A stretch of DNA of 64,000 nt, taken from the NCBI RefSeq assembly GCF_004343155.1, contig NZ_SMDC01000006.1, positions 62,001 to 126,000 of the forward strand, given 5' to 3'. The DNA is from Marichromatium gracile. GTDB taxonomy: Bacteria > Pseudomonadota > Gammaproteobacteria > Chromatiales > Chromatiaceae. The position numbers and the translations under genes are program-made. The notes under the pieces were generated by a model. It was not told the DNA's origin and searched no databases. It worked only from the letters and a program-made list of their open reading frames with translations. Within the stretch, counting starts at the first letter, position 1. Each line of letters begins with the position of its first letter. This document shows positions 13,101-21,196 of the stretch, piece by piece.

Positions 13101-13630
13101 CCGCGTACCGCGTATTCGCCGTGTCCCATCACCTGCGAGACACAGCTGTAGCCGGCGTGTTCGAGTCGCAGTCGGGTGGCGTCGAGATCGAGTCGGTCGC
13201 CGCAGGCGAGCACCAGCGAGTGGGCGTCGACATAGTCGCGCGGCGGCAGGCGCTGGAGCAGGGTCGCCACCGGCACCACCAGTACGCCACGGGTCAGCCC
13301 CGGCAGACGGTGCAGGGTCAGCAGCCGCTCCGAGATCAGCTCGGGCAGGGGCGAGAAGACGTCGTAGGGCAGGGTCTCCCAGTCGGGGAAGCCGAGCACC
13401 GGGAGATCGCTGCCGGTGAGGAAGAAGCCCAGCTCGGCGTGCAGCCGTCGCGCCGCCTGCACGTCCTCGGCCAGGGCCAGCACCAGTCCGGGGTGACGTC
13501 TGGCGGCGGTGGCGATGGCGAGCGCCGCGCCGGCCCCGTGCAGCCCGCCCCAGCACCTGCGTTCACCCGCCCCTTCGGGCAGCGGTGGTTCGAGCGGGGA
13601 GTGCAGGGTGGCGGATGTGGCCTGGTTCAC
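10139..13630 (-). CDS. mfd: Transcription-repair coupling factor Mfd
   Basis: Mfd removes RNA polymerase stalled at DNA lesions and recruits UvrA. In order the protein shows the UvrB-like N-terminal module (LALAEDVQAARRL, FPDWETLPYD), the RNA-polymerase-interaction domain (VVHEEHGVGRYLGL), then RecG-like helicase motifs: GDVGFGKTEVAMRAAF (Walker A), VDEEHRFG (DEEH box) and LTATPIPRT. A C-terminal TRCF domain follows. The GTG at 13630 (MNQATSATLH) is chosen because GAGGA lies about 7 bp upstream; another in-frame GTG at 13672 would add 14 residues. The length of 1163 residues is normal. The gene is convergent with fur, 7 bp apart. Confidence 0.96.
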   Translation of the reverse strand: MNQATSATLHSPLEPPLPEGAGERRCWGGLHGAGAALAIATAARRHPGLVLALAEDVQAARRLHAELGFFLTGSDLPVLGFPDWETLPYDVFSPLPELISERLLTLHRLPGLTRGVLVVPVATLLQRLPPRDYVDAHSLVLACGDRLDLDATRLRLEHAGYSCVSQVMGHGEYAVRGSLLDVFPMGGQQPLRIDLFDDEVESIRLFDPETQRSHDRIEQVRMLPAREFPFDEQAIAGFRSRYRASIEGDPQRSLIYREVSEGRTPGGIESYLPLFFDDTATLFDYLPATTLAIEPASGREAGAGFLATVAERHEQRRHDAERPLLAPARLYLGADELAAALNRMPGVNYRTAPFDTRPKGYAGVDNFATLDLPALELQARAAEPAQALQRFLDTPGQRVLLVAESTGRRELLAEQLRDFGIHATQVSDWGSFVAGDLSLALTVAPLEQGLRLADQGLALITETQIYGERVRQERRRRARERDGDAVVRNLTELTEGAPVVHEEHGVGRYLGLQTLEVGGSSTEFLTLGYAKGDKLYVPVSSLHLISRYTGATPEQAPLHRLGGEQWERIKRKAAQKACDVAAELLDVYARRAARQGVASPAPDTDYGAFAAAFPFEETPDQLRAIDSVLADMADTKPMDRVVCGDVGFGKTEVAMRAAFVAANGGRQVVVLVPTTLLAQQHFENFSDRFADWPIKVESLSRFRTAREQKQVFAGLADGTIDIVVGTHKLLQPGIDFHDLGLVIVDEEHRFGVRHKERLKQLRSEVDILTLTATPIPRTLNMAMSGLRDLSIIATAPVERHPIKTFVSPWNDGLVQEAVQRELKRGGQVYFLHNEVETIENQAQKLEALIPSARVQVAHGQMRERELERIMRDFYHQRFNLLVCTTIVESGIDVPSANTIIINRADKLGLAQLHQLRGRVGRSHHRAYAYLITPPTKAMTPDAIKRLEAIESMEDLGAGFTLATHDLEIRGAGELLGDDQSGQIAEVGFSLYMELLERAVEALKAGRTPELDRPLSHGAEIDLGVPALLPSDYLPDVHARLVMYKRIASATSKEALRELQVEMIDRFGLLPEPAKRLLEITALKLRVQPWGIVKIEVGAGSGRICFEDNPRIDPARLIGLIQEQPKVYRLDGGDTLRFYREMPEPEQRLRQVEQLVERLTGEGR

Positions 13631-13827
13631 GAACGGGTCCTCGTCATTTCGACAAGCGTGGAATTCTCGCACAGCATGAGCGGATGTGCAGACGGGGCGG
13701 CGGGGGCCGTTCTGTATGAGTACGGGCAGGGCAGTCGTCGGTTTTTTTTACGGTTTTCGTGCTCGCTTTTGCTCGTGGTGTGCTGGTTTTGAAGAAACCT
13801 TTTAGCCTTCAGTTGGTTGTCTTTATA

Positions 13828-13843
13828 TGGCATGGGACGTGCT
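13828..13843 (+). promoter_or_regulatory. Candidate sigma-54 (-24/-12) promoter of the PEP-CTERM gene
   Basis: TGGCATGGGACGTGCT matches the RpoN consensus TGGCAYR-N4-TTGC, with the invariant GG (13829-13830) and GC (13841-13842) at the correct 10-bp separation. Only one T of the -12 element is changed. It would start transcription near 13854, leaving a leader of about 110 nt before the ATG at 13963. The remaining spacer back to mfd is AT-rich and could hold activator sites. Confidence 0.6.
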
Positions 13844-13962
13844 CTAAGTGTCGAGTCGGGTGCGCGCCATCGTTGCGAGACGGGATGGCCCCGGTGCGGC
13901 GCACGATGCTCCGCGAGGATGGATCCGCCCCGGCACAAGGAAGACAACGGAGTTGAGTCAAC

Positions 13963-14931
13963 ATGATGAAGCGAATGGTGATGAAAAAGATGGCGCTGGC
14001 TGCCCTGGTGCTAGGGGCCTTGGGCAACGCGGTCGCCGGACCGGTGGTGACCCAGTGGGGATACAGCGCCGATGCACGTTTCGTAGATAATCGGTTCTCA
14101 GGGTCGAGTGGTGAGATTCAGGTCACCGGCAGCGAGTTGTCCTGGGGGAGCGGATCTTATTGTTCCGGTATGGATACTTGGCTTGGGTGTTGGGGCACAA
14201 CGGTGACGCCTGATTTCCGTAGCCCCAGCACCGACGCCGATCACAACCGCAGCGCCTTGACCATCGGCAATGGCGTGACCAATGACCTGACCGGCGGCGG
14301 CCCGGCCGTCGGCTCGGTCGCGACGGTCGTCGACGGCAGCGCTGATGACGCCGCCGAGATCGGCGTCGGCACCAGCCTGACCCACTGGAACAATCGGCTC
14401 TCGTCGCGCTACTCGACCCTGGAGTGGGGGCGTGTCGCGACCAGTCTGACCTTGACGCCAGAGCTGCCCGCCAGTGGCGCCAGCGTCGATACCCGGACCC
14501 TGGACTTCGAGTTCTTCTTCAAGGAAACGGCGAACCAGGGGACGTGTGCCGGCGACAGCACCAACCCCTGTCCTGATCTGTTCGGGTTGCTCGCCGTGCA
14601 GACCCTGGATATCCCCTTCCTCTACGATGGCAACGAGTATCTGGTGAGCCTGCTGCTGCAGGATGCCAGCGGCGGGGTCGCACCGATCGCCACCCTGCAC
14701 GAGGAGGAGTGCGCCGCGCTCGGGCTGGGCGCCGGGTGTCAGGGCTTTCGCACCGCCGAGGAGCAGGCGACCACCTTCCAGTTCGCCTTCGCGGTCAGCA
14801 CCGAGGCGCTGTTCCCGCCGGCCGCGGCCCAGCCGGTCCAGTCGGTGCCGTTGCCGGCTCCGCTGGGGCTGATTGGCGGCGGGCTCCTTGCCGCGGGGCT
14901 GTCGCGTCGGTTGGGTCGTCGCGGCCGCTAG
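13963..14931 (+). CDS. THxN-type PEP-CTERM (VPLPA-type) exported surface protein
   Basis: The 322-residue protein has a Sec signal peptide (MALAALVLGALGNAVAG) and ends in a VPLPAPLGLIGGGLLAAG segment followed by an arginine-rich tail (SRRLGRRGR). That is the tripartite sorting signal read by exosortases. A central LTHWNN motif near residue 144 fits the THxN family of PEP-CTERM proteins, and the rest is a beta-rich domain of low complexity. Such proteins are cut and transferred to the cell surface or into exopolysaccharide matrices and floc. No exosortase gene lies in the window. A GGAG ribosome binding site precedes the ATG at 13963. The family call is firm; the specific role is unknown. Confidence 0.85.
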   Translation: MMKRMVMKKMALAALVLGALGNAVAGPVVTQWGYSADARFVDNRFSGSSGEIQVTGSELSWGSGSYCSGMDTWLGCWGTTVTPDFRSPSTDADHNRSALTIGNGVTNDLTGGGPAVGSVATVVDGSADDAAEIGVGTSLTHWNNRLSSRYSTLEWGRVATSLTLTPELPASGASVDTRTLDFEFFFKETANQGTCAGDSTNPCPDLFGLLAVQTLDIPFLYDGNEYLVSLLLQDASGGVAPIATLHEEECAALGLGAGCQGFRTAEEQATTFQFAFAVSTEALFPPAAAQPVQSVPLPAPLGLIGGGLLAAGLSRRLGRRGR

Positions 14932-14943
14932 GGCGTGGCGAAG

Positions 14944-14977
14944 ACCCGGGTCGGGGCTTGTCCTCCCCGATCCGGGT
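14944..14977 (+). terminator. GC-rich hairpin after the PEP-CTERM gene
   Basis: A 13-bp stem with one G-U pair (14944-14956 with 14965-14977) around an 8-nt loop lies 12 bp after the stop codon. There is no T tract, so it may terminate weakly or protect the 3' end. Confidence 0.5.
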
Positions 14978-15016
14978 TCGACGATCTCGGCGCGATCGCT
15001 GCAGGTGTGCGCCGTT

Positions 15017-15184
15017 TCAATCAGATGGCGCAGATCGACCGGTTTTGGATCGGGCGCCATCAACAGTCGTTCCGCGTGTCGGCGCTCGCCGGTCCCGACG
15101 CCGTCGGGCCGGGGCCGTCGCGTGCTGACACCCGCCCGGGCCTCCTCGGACATGGCTGAGCTGAATCAGCGTCTTGGTCTTCAT
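15017..15184 (-). CDS. Tentative small ORF, 55 residues
   Basis: On the minus strand an ATG at 15184 follows a perfect AGGAG at 6-bp spacing and opens MKTKTLIQLSHVRGGPGG, then a very Arg/Ala/Pro-rich stretch to a stop at 15017. The translation signal is much better than the composition of the C-terminal two thirds, which looks like random high-GC reading. It could be a real small peptide, a leader peptide or chance. I do not recognise it. Confidence 0.25.
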   Translation of the reverse strand: MKTKTLIQLSHVRGGPGGCQHATAPARRRRDRRAPTRGTTVDGARSKTGRSAPSD

Positions 15185-15306
15185 CGCATGCTCCTGTTGT
15201 CACGGACCTCGGTGAGGGAGAGTCGACACCCCTGGTGTGACGTCTCCCCCGTGGCGGCGGCCTGGCGCGCTCGCCTGCCATCGCTGTTCGGACATCCCTG
15301 AAAAAC

Positions 15307-15325
15307 AGACAAGCCTGTCTTTTTT
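15307..15325 (+). terminator. Short hairpin with T run
   Basis: AGACA (15307-15311) pairs with TGTCT (15316-15320) around AGCC and runs into six T residues. An A run on the other side means it could act on both strands. The stem is short, and no adjacent strong gene requires it. Confidence 0.35.
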
Positions 15326-15665
15326 ACCGCCTGTCATGACCCCGGTGTCACATGGGAGTGAAGCAGTGCCGTGGCAGCCCGCGGGGTGCGGGCGCGGATC
15401 TTGAAAGCCTTGGCGCTATGCGTAAAACAGACGAGTGAAACCCCGGGCGCGATCACGGTTGCGCCAACCCGGGATCAATCGATTGTTGGGCGGGCATCTT
15501 CGGTGCTTCCGCGTCCTCCGGACAGTGCGGTCAGACGTTGCACGCGATTGATCACATTTGACAGTATTCGATGAAGTTGCGCTAAACTGCGCCGCCGTGC
15601 AGCGAAATTGATCGCTTCTACGCCGTCCTTTCGGTGACGTCGGTGCCGTGTCGCGGTGTGCATCC

Positions 15666-15694
15666 TTTGCACCCAGACCGCCTTTGGGTATATT
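15666..15694 (+). promoter_or_regulatory. Candidate sigma-70 promoter of the pyruvate carboxylase operon
   Basis: TTTGCA (15666-15671, 4 of 6) and TATATT (15689-15694, 5 of 6) are separated by exactly 17 bp. They would start transcription near 15701, leaving a leader of about 75 nt. A perfect palindrome overlaps the -10 and start site. Confidence 0.5.
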
Positions 15695-15709
15695 GCTGCA
15701 AAGCAGCAA
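15693..15709. promoter_or_regulatory. Perfect palindrome over the promoter start site, candidate operator
   Basis: TTGCTGC (15693-15699) and GCAGCAA (15703-15709) form a perfect 7-bp inverted repeat around AAA. Its place across the end of the -10 element and the predicted +1 is where repressors commonly bind. As RNA it could also fold into a small leader hairpin. Confidence 0.4.
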
Positions 15710-15775
15710 GTGCAGCCGAACGATCCTCACCGTTCTGACTCGGTCCACTGAACCGGCCATTCCTGAGGCTAACCA

Positions 15776-17194
<1,419 letters not shown>

Positions 17195-17275
17195 CCGCCG
17201 GGGCGCGGGCGCCGCTGCCCGTGCGATGCTTCAATCCCTCACGGTGCCGGGCAAGCCCCGGCCGAGAACGAGACC

Positions 17276-19093
17276 ATGCCGAAGATCAATATCACCGACG
17301 TCATCCTGCGCGATGCCCATCAATCGCTGATCGCCACCCGGATGCGCACCGAGGACATGCTACCGATCTGTCCCAAGCTCGACGCCATCGGGTTCTGGTC
17401 GCTCGAGTGCTGGGGCGGGGCGACCTTCGACGCCTGCGTGCGCTTTCTCAAGGAGGACCCCTGGGAGCGATTGAGCCGGTTGCGCGAGGCGCTGCCCAAC
17501 ACCCGGCTGCAGATGTTGCTGCGCGGTCAGAACCTGCTCGGCTACCGTCACTACTCCGACGACGTGGTGCGTGCCTTCGTCACCCGTGCCGCGGCCAACG
17601 GCATGGATGTCTTCCGCATCTTCGACGCGCTCAACGATCTGCGTAACCTCAAGACCGCGATCGAGGCGACCAAGGCCGCCGGCAAGCACGCCCAGGGCAC
17701 CATCTGCTACACCGTCAGCCCGGCGCACGATACCGCGGGCTTCGTGCGCATGGGACGCGAACTGGCCGAGATGGGTTGCGACTCGATCGCCATCAAGGAC
17801 ATGGCCGGGCTGCTCACCCCCTTCGCCACCGCCGAGCTGGTCAAGGCGCTCAAGGACAGCGTCGAGCTGCCGCTGCACCTGCACTCGCACGCCACCTCGG
17901 GGCTGGCCGACATGTGCCATCTCAAGGCGATCGAGAACGGCTGCGACACCATCGATACCGCCATCTCGGCCTTCGCCGGCGGCACCTCCCACCCGCCGAC
18001 CGAGAGCCTGGTGGCGGCGCTGCGCGGCACCGAGTACGACTCCGGGCTGGACCTGGAGGCGATCCAGGAGGTCGGCATCTACTTCCACCAGGTGCGCAAG
18101 AAGTACCACCAGTTCGAGAGCGACTTCACCGGGGTCGACACCCGCGTCCAGGTCAACCAGGTGCCGGGCGGGATGATCTCCAACCTCGCCAACCAGCTGC
18201 GCGAGCAGAACGCGCTCGATCGCATGGAGGCGGTGCTCGCCGAGATCCCCAAGGTCCGCAAGGATCTCGGCTATCCGCCCCTGGTCACCCCGACCTCGCA
18301 GATCGTCGGCACCCAGGCGGTGCTCAACGTGCTCACCGAGAAGCGCTACGAGAGCATCACCAACGAGGTCAAGGGCTATCTCCAGGGACGCTACGGTCAG
18401 GCCCCGGCGCCGGTCGACGCCGCGTTGCAGCGTCAGGCGATCGGCAACGCCGAGGCCATCGACTGCCGCCCGGCCGATCTGCTCGAACCCGAGCTGGCGC
18501 GGCTGCAGGGCGAGATCGGCGCGCTCGCCGAGGGTGAGGAGGACGTCCTCACCTACGCCATGTTCCCCGAGATCGGTCGCGCCTTCCTCGAGCAGCGCGC
18601 CGCCGGCACCCTCCAGCCCGAGCCGCTCGAGCCGCCGCCGAGCGAGACGGCGGCCAACGCCCCGACCGAGTTCAACGTCGCGGTCCACGGCGAGACCTAT
18701 CACATCAAGGTCACCGGCGCCGGCCACAAGGGGCAGGCCGATCGTCACTTCTACTTCACCATCGACGGTGTGCCCGAGGAGGTGGTGGTCGAGACCCTCG
18801 ACGAGCTGGTGCTCACCGGCGGCGCCGAGGGTGCGGTGGCGCAGAAGATCGCCGGCAAGCGTCCGCGTCCGAGCGCGCCCGGGCACGTCACCACCTCGAT
18901 GCCGGGCAACATCGTCGACGTGCTGGTCGCCGAGGGCGACCGGGTCGAGGCCGGTCAGCCGCTGCTGATCACCGAGGCGATGAAGATGGAGACCGAGATC
19001 CAGGCGCCGATCGCCGGCACCGTGACCGAGGTCTTCGTCGCCAAGGGTGACTCGGTCAGCCCCGACGAGGTGCTGATCGCGATCGAGGCCTGA
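17276..19093 (+). CDS. pycB: Pyruvate carboxylase subunit B / oxaloacetate decarboxylase alpha-type protein
   Basis: The 605-residue protein opens with the carboxyltransferase domain (VILRDAHQSLIATRMRTEDM), including metal-binding HLHSHATSG (near 201-209), and ends in a biotinyl domain with the biotinylated lysine in EAMKMET (near residue 567). Between them are a PYC_OADA domain and a short Pro/Glu-rich linker (near 445-460). Family members act either as PycB or as the alpha subunit of the Na+-pumping oxaloacetate decarboxylase. The upstream biotin carboxylase gene and the absence of oadB/oadG favour pyruvate carboxylase. This would be an anaplerotic CO2-fixing step feeding the C4 pool. Confidence 0.9.
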   Translation: MPKINITDVILRDAHQSLIATRMRTEDMLPICPKLDAIGFWSLECWGGATFDACVRFLKEDPWERLSRLREALPNTRLQMLLRGQNLLGYRHYSDDVVRAFVTRAAANGMDVFRIFDALNDLRNLKTAIEATKAAGKHAQGTICYTVSPAHDTAGFVRMGRELAEMGCDSIAIKDMAGLLTPFATAELVKALKDSVELPLHLHSHATSGLADMCHLKAIENGCDTIDTAISAFAGGTSHPPTESLVAALRGTEYDSGLDLEAIQEVGIYFHQVRKKYHQFESDFTGVDTRVQVNQVPGGMISNLANQLREQNALDRMEAVLAEIPKVRKDLGYPPLVTPTSQIVGTQAVLNVLTEKRYESITNEVKGYLQGRYGQAPAPVDAALQRQAIGNAEAIDCRPADLLEPELARLQGEIGALAEGEEDVLTYAMFPEIGRAFLEQRAAGTLQPEPLEPPPSETAANAPTEFNVAVHGETYHIKVTGAGHKGQADRHFYFTIDGVPEEVVVETLDELVLTGGAEGAVAQKIAGKRPRPSAPGHVTTSMPGNIVDVLVAEGDRVEAGQPLLITEAMKMETEIQAPIAGTVTEVFVAKGDSVSPDEVLIAIEA

Positions 19094-19111
19094 TCGCGGC
19101 GCCGGGCGTCC

Positions 19112-20476
19112 TCACCAGGGCGCCCGGCCCCGATCGTGGGCCTCGGCGAGTGCCCGTCCGCGCTGCTCGATCACCCCGCGGGCGCCGAACAGCGCGGCGG
19201 CGAACAACAGCAGACAGAGCAGGATCGCGCTGTGCAGCCCGAGCAGCCCCTGCACCAGCCCGATGGCGAGCAGCCCGAAGGCCCCGGCGAGCTTGGTCGC
19301 CAACCCCCAGAAGCCGAACAGCTCGGCCGCGCGCGAGCGTGGCGCGAACAGCCCCACCAGGGTGCGGGTCGAGGACTGACAGGCGCCGAGACTCAAGCCC
19401 GCCACACAACCGACCACCAGAAAGACGTGCTGCGCCTCCCAGTCGAGCCCGAAGCGGCTCTGCGCCTGGCTGGCGATCTCCGGGGTGAGATAGATCAGCG
19501 CGATGGCCGCCAGCCACATCCACAGGGTGATGCGATAGGTGCGCAGCGCCCCCAGCCGATCCTGCACGAAGCCGAAGCCCAGCGCCCCGAGCGCGGCGGT
19601 GATCTGCACCAGCACGAACATCAGGGTGCGCACCTCGCCGTCCCAGCCGATCACCTGGGCGCCGTAGATGAAGGCGTAGGTGATGATGATCGAGATCCCG
19701 CTCATCGAGAAGAACACCGAGACCAGCAGCAGCGCCAGGTCGGGGTGCCCGCGCAGGTGGGCGAGGGTCTGCGCCACCCGACCCAGACCGAGCCGCAACG
19801 CGCCCTGGCCGGGCGGCCGCGGTCGCGGTCGCGCGCGCTCGCGCACCCAGAGGAAGGTCGGGATGGCGGCGAGCAGGAAGAACACCGCCGCCCAGGGACC
19901 GACCCAGCGGATGCGCTCGAAGTTCTCGGCACTGACCTCGCCGAGCACCAGCAGCACGAAGATCGCCGAGCACATGCCGCCGATATAGCCGAGCGCCCAG
20001 CCGAACCCCGAGATCTTGCCGAGGTCCTCGGGCGGGCCCAGCCCGGGCAGGAAGCTTGCGATGAAGGACTCGCCGAGCGAGTAGGCGAGGTTGGAGACGA
20101 TCAGCAGCACCACCCCCAGCCAGGCAAGCCCCGGGGCGACGAAATAGAGCGCGGCGGTGGCGAGCACGGTGACCAGATAACTGGCGAAGAGAAAGCGCTT
20201 CTTGCTCGCGTCATAGTCCATGATCGCCCCGGCCACCGGGGCGCAGACCACCGCCAGCAGATAGCTCGCCGCCAGCGCCAGGCTCCACAGCAGATTGCCG
20301 ATGCGATAGTCCGGCGCGTCCCCGACGATCACCCGGGTGAACAGATCGCCGAACACCACGGTGATGATCAGCAGCGTATAGGACTGATTGGCGAAGTCGA
20401 ACATCGCCCAGCCGAACAGCTCGCGCGCGGGTGCGCGCTGGCGGGAGGCGGTCGGGGTGGTGGTCGTCGCGGTCAT
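19112..20476 (-). CDS. MFS transporter of the UMF1 (Atg22-like) family
   Basis: The 454-residue inner-membrane protein has about 12 hydrophobic segments and the UMF1 family opening ELFGWAMFDFANQSYTLLIITVVFG near residues 19-43 (read in two overlapping parts). A motif-A-like loop (MDYDASKKRFL) follows helix 3. Bacterial UMF1 proteins are predicted effluxers; some eukaryotic relatives (Atg22) release amino acids from vacuoles. It is convergent with pycB, 18 bp away, and its upstream side faces a repeat-rich spacer. The substrate is unknown. Confidence 0.88.
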   Translation of the reverse strand: MTATTTTPTASRQRAPARELFGWAMFDFANQSYTLLIITVVFGDLFTRVIVGDAPDYRIGNLLWSLALAASYLLAVVCAPVAGAIMDYDASKKRFLFASYLVTVLATAALYFVAPGLAWLGVVLLIVSNLAYSLGESFIASFLPGLGPPEDLGKISGFGWALGYIGGMCSAIFVLLVLGEVSAENFERIRWVGPWAAVFFLLAAIPTFLWVRERARPRPRPPGQGALRLGLGRVAQTLAHLRGHPDLALLLVSVFFSMSGISIIITYAFIYGAQVIGWDGEVRTLMFVLVQITAALGALGFGFVQDRLGALRTYRITLWMWLAAIALIYLTPEIASQAQSRFGLDWEAQHVFLVVGCVAGLSLGACQSSTRTLVGLFAPRSRAAELFGFWGLATKLAGAFGLLAIGLVQGLLGLHSAILLCLLLFAAALFGARGVIEQRGRALAEAHDRGRAPW

Positions 20477-20548
20477 CGTCGGCCCAATCCTCGGTCTCGG
20501 TCGGGGGATTGAACCGCAAAGGCGGGGAGAAAGCGAACGTCGTCAGCG

Positions 20549-20581
20549 GCCAGTCGCCAGTCGCCAGTCGCCAGTCGCCAG
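20549..20581. repeat. 7-bp tandem repeat (CAGTCGC, about 4.5 copies)
   Basis: A run of CAGTCGC units directly precedes the first 217-bp repeat unit. A related run (CAGCCGC) stands in the same position before the element at 58.7 kb, which ties the two loci together. Confidence 0.85.
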
Positions 20582-20788
20582 GGGATTGAACCGCAAAGGC
20601 GCGAAGGGTTTTGTCGGGTGGGGGAGGGCGCGGCGTGTCCGCCGGGGGGGCGGCATCCGGTCTTCGGCTCGCAGCTCAGGCGGGTTGCTGTCTGATCGCG
20701 GCTCGGGTCGGGTTTTCGCCGAACGTCAAAAGGCCGACCGCTCAGGCCCTCTTTGTGTGCTTTGCGACTCGTGGTTCAAGTCGGTCTT
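20572..20788. repeat. 217-bp tandem repeat, unit 1
   Basis: The first of two adjacent, highly similar units. It begins CAGTCGCCAGGGGATTGAAC and ends near GTGGTTCAAGTCGGTCTT. Its ends are an imperfect inverted repeat (TTGAACCGCAAAGG.. against the complement of ..CTTTGCGACTCGTGGTTCAA). No gene is supported inside it. A partial third start, ATTGAACCGCAAAGGCG, lies at about 20508-20524. Confidence 0.85.
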
Positions 20789-21005
20789 CAGTCGCCAGGG
20801 GATTGAACCGCAAAGGCGCGAAGGGTTTTGTCGAGTGGGGGGGTGCGCGGCGTGTCCGCCGGGAAGGGCGGCATCCGGTCTTCGGCTCGCGGCTCGGGCG
20901 GGTTGCTGTCTGATCGCGGCTCGGGTCGGGTTTTCGCCGAACGTCAAAAGGTCGAGCGCTCAGGGTCTCTTTGTGTGCTTTGCGGCCTCGTGGTTCAAAT
21001 CGGTC
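20789..21005. repeat. 217-bp tandem repeat, unit 2
   Basis: Second unit, with the same order of blocks as unit 1 and scattered substitutions (for example TTGTCGAGTG for TTGTCGGGTG). It ends just before the hydrogenase promoter region. The whole block fills the spacer between the MFS gene and hupS. Confidence 0.85.
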
Positions 21006-21135
21006 CCCCGCCGCCCTCGTTGAGGGCTGGCGTCCGCTGGCGGCTGGGGGCTGAAGGCTGGCAGCTCCGCTCCGCGGCTTTGTTCTGGTGCGTCATGCAC
21101 CGTCAATGACATTTTTTGGTTCTCGCGTATTTGCC

Positions 21136-21141
21136 TATAAT
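21136..21141 (+). promoter_or_regulatory. Consensus -10 element upstream of hupS
   Basis: TATAAT sits 55 bp before the hupS ATG, preceded by TTGCC, close to an extended -10. No good -35 lies at 16-18 bp; the T-rich ATTTTTTGG stretch (21111-21119) is the nearest. I found no sigma-54 match in this spacer, although many hup operons use one. Confidence 0.4.
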
Positions 21142-21196
21142 CCCCGTGGACATGGCCGCGCGTCCTGGGCGGGTGGTCGACAACTGGGGGAGGACG

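Larger units (their letters stand above)
14978..15665. other. Long spacer between the PEP-CTERM and pyruvate carboxylase genes
   Basis: About 690 bp without a convincing conserved gene. It holds a tentative small minus-strand frame (15017-15184) and a short hairpin with a T run (15307-15325). A weak plus-strand promoter-like pair, TTGACA (15558-15563) and TAAACT (15583-15588), has an over-long 19-bp spacer. Open frames such as 15371-15574 on the plus strand have no ribosome binding site and look random. Confidence 0.5.

Noticed and set aside
10520-13792. Long plus-strand open frame opposite mfd
   Set aside because: Antisense shadow of the well-supported mfd gene with Arg/Gly/Ala/Glu/Leu-biased composition and no recognisable domain.
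15558-15588. Promoter pair TTGACA/TAAACT upstream of the pyruvate carboxylase genes
   Set aside because: The spacer is 19 bp and the pair is about 190 bp from the gene. The TTTGCA-N17-TATATT pair at 15666 is a better candidate.
20549-20581. Possible CRISPR array from evenly spaced short repeats
   Set aside because: The unit is only 7 bp with no unique spacers, and no cas gene is present. It is a simple tandem repeat.
20388-21109. Plus-strand frames running through the 217-bp repeats
   Set aside because: They repeat only because the DNA repeats, have no ribosome binding site, and overlap the MFS gene start. The block is better explained as non-coding repeat.
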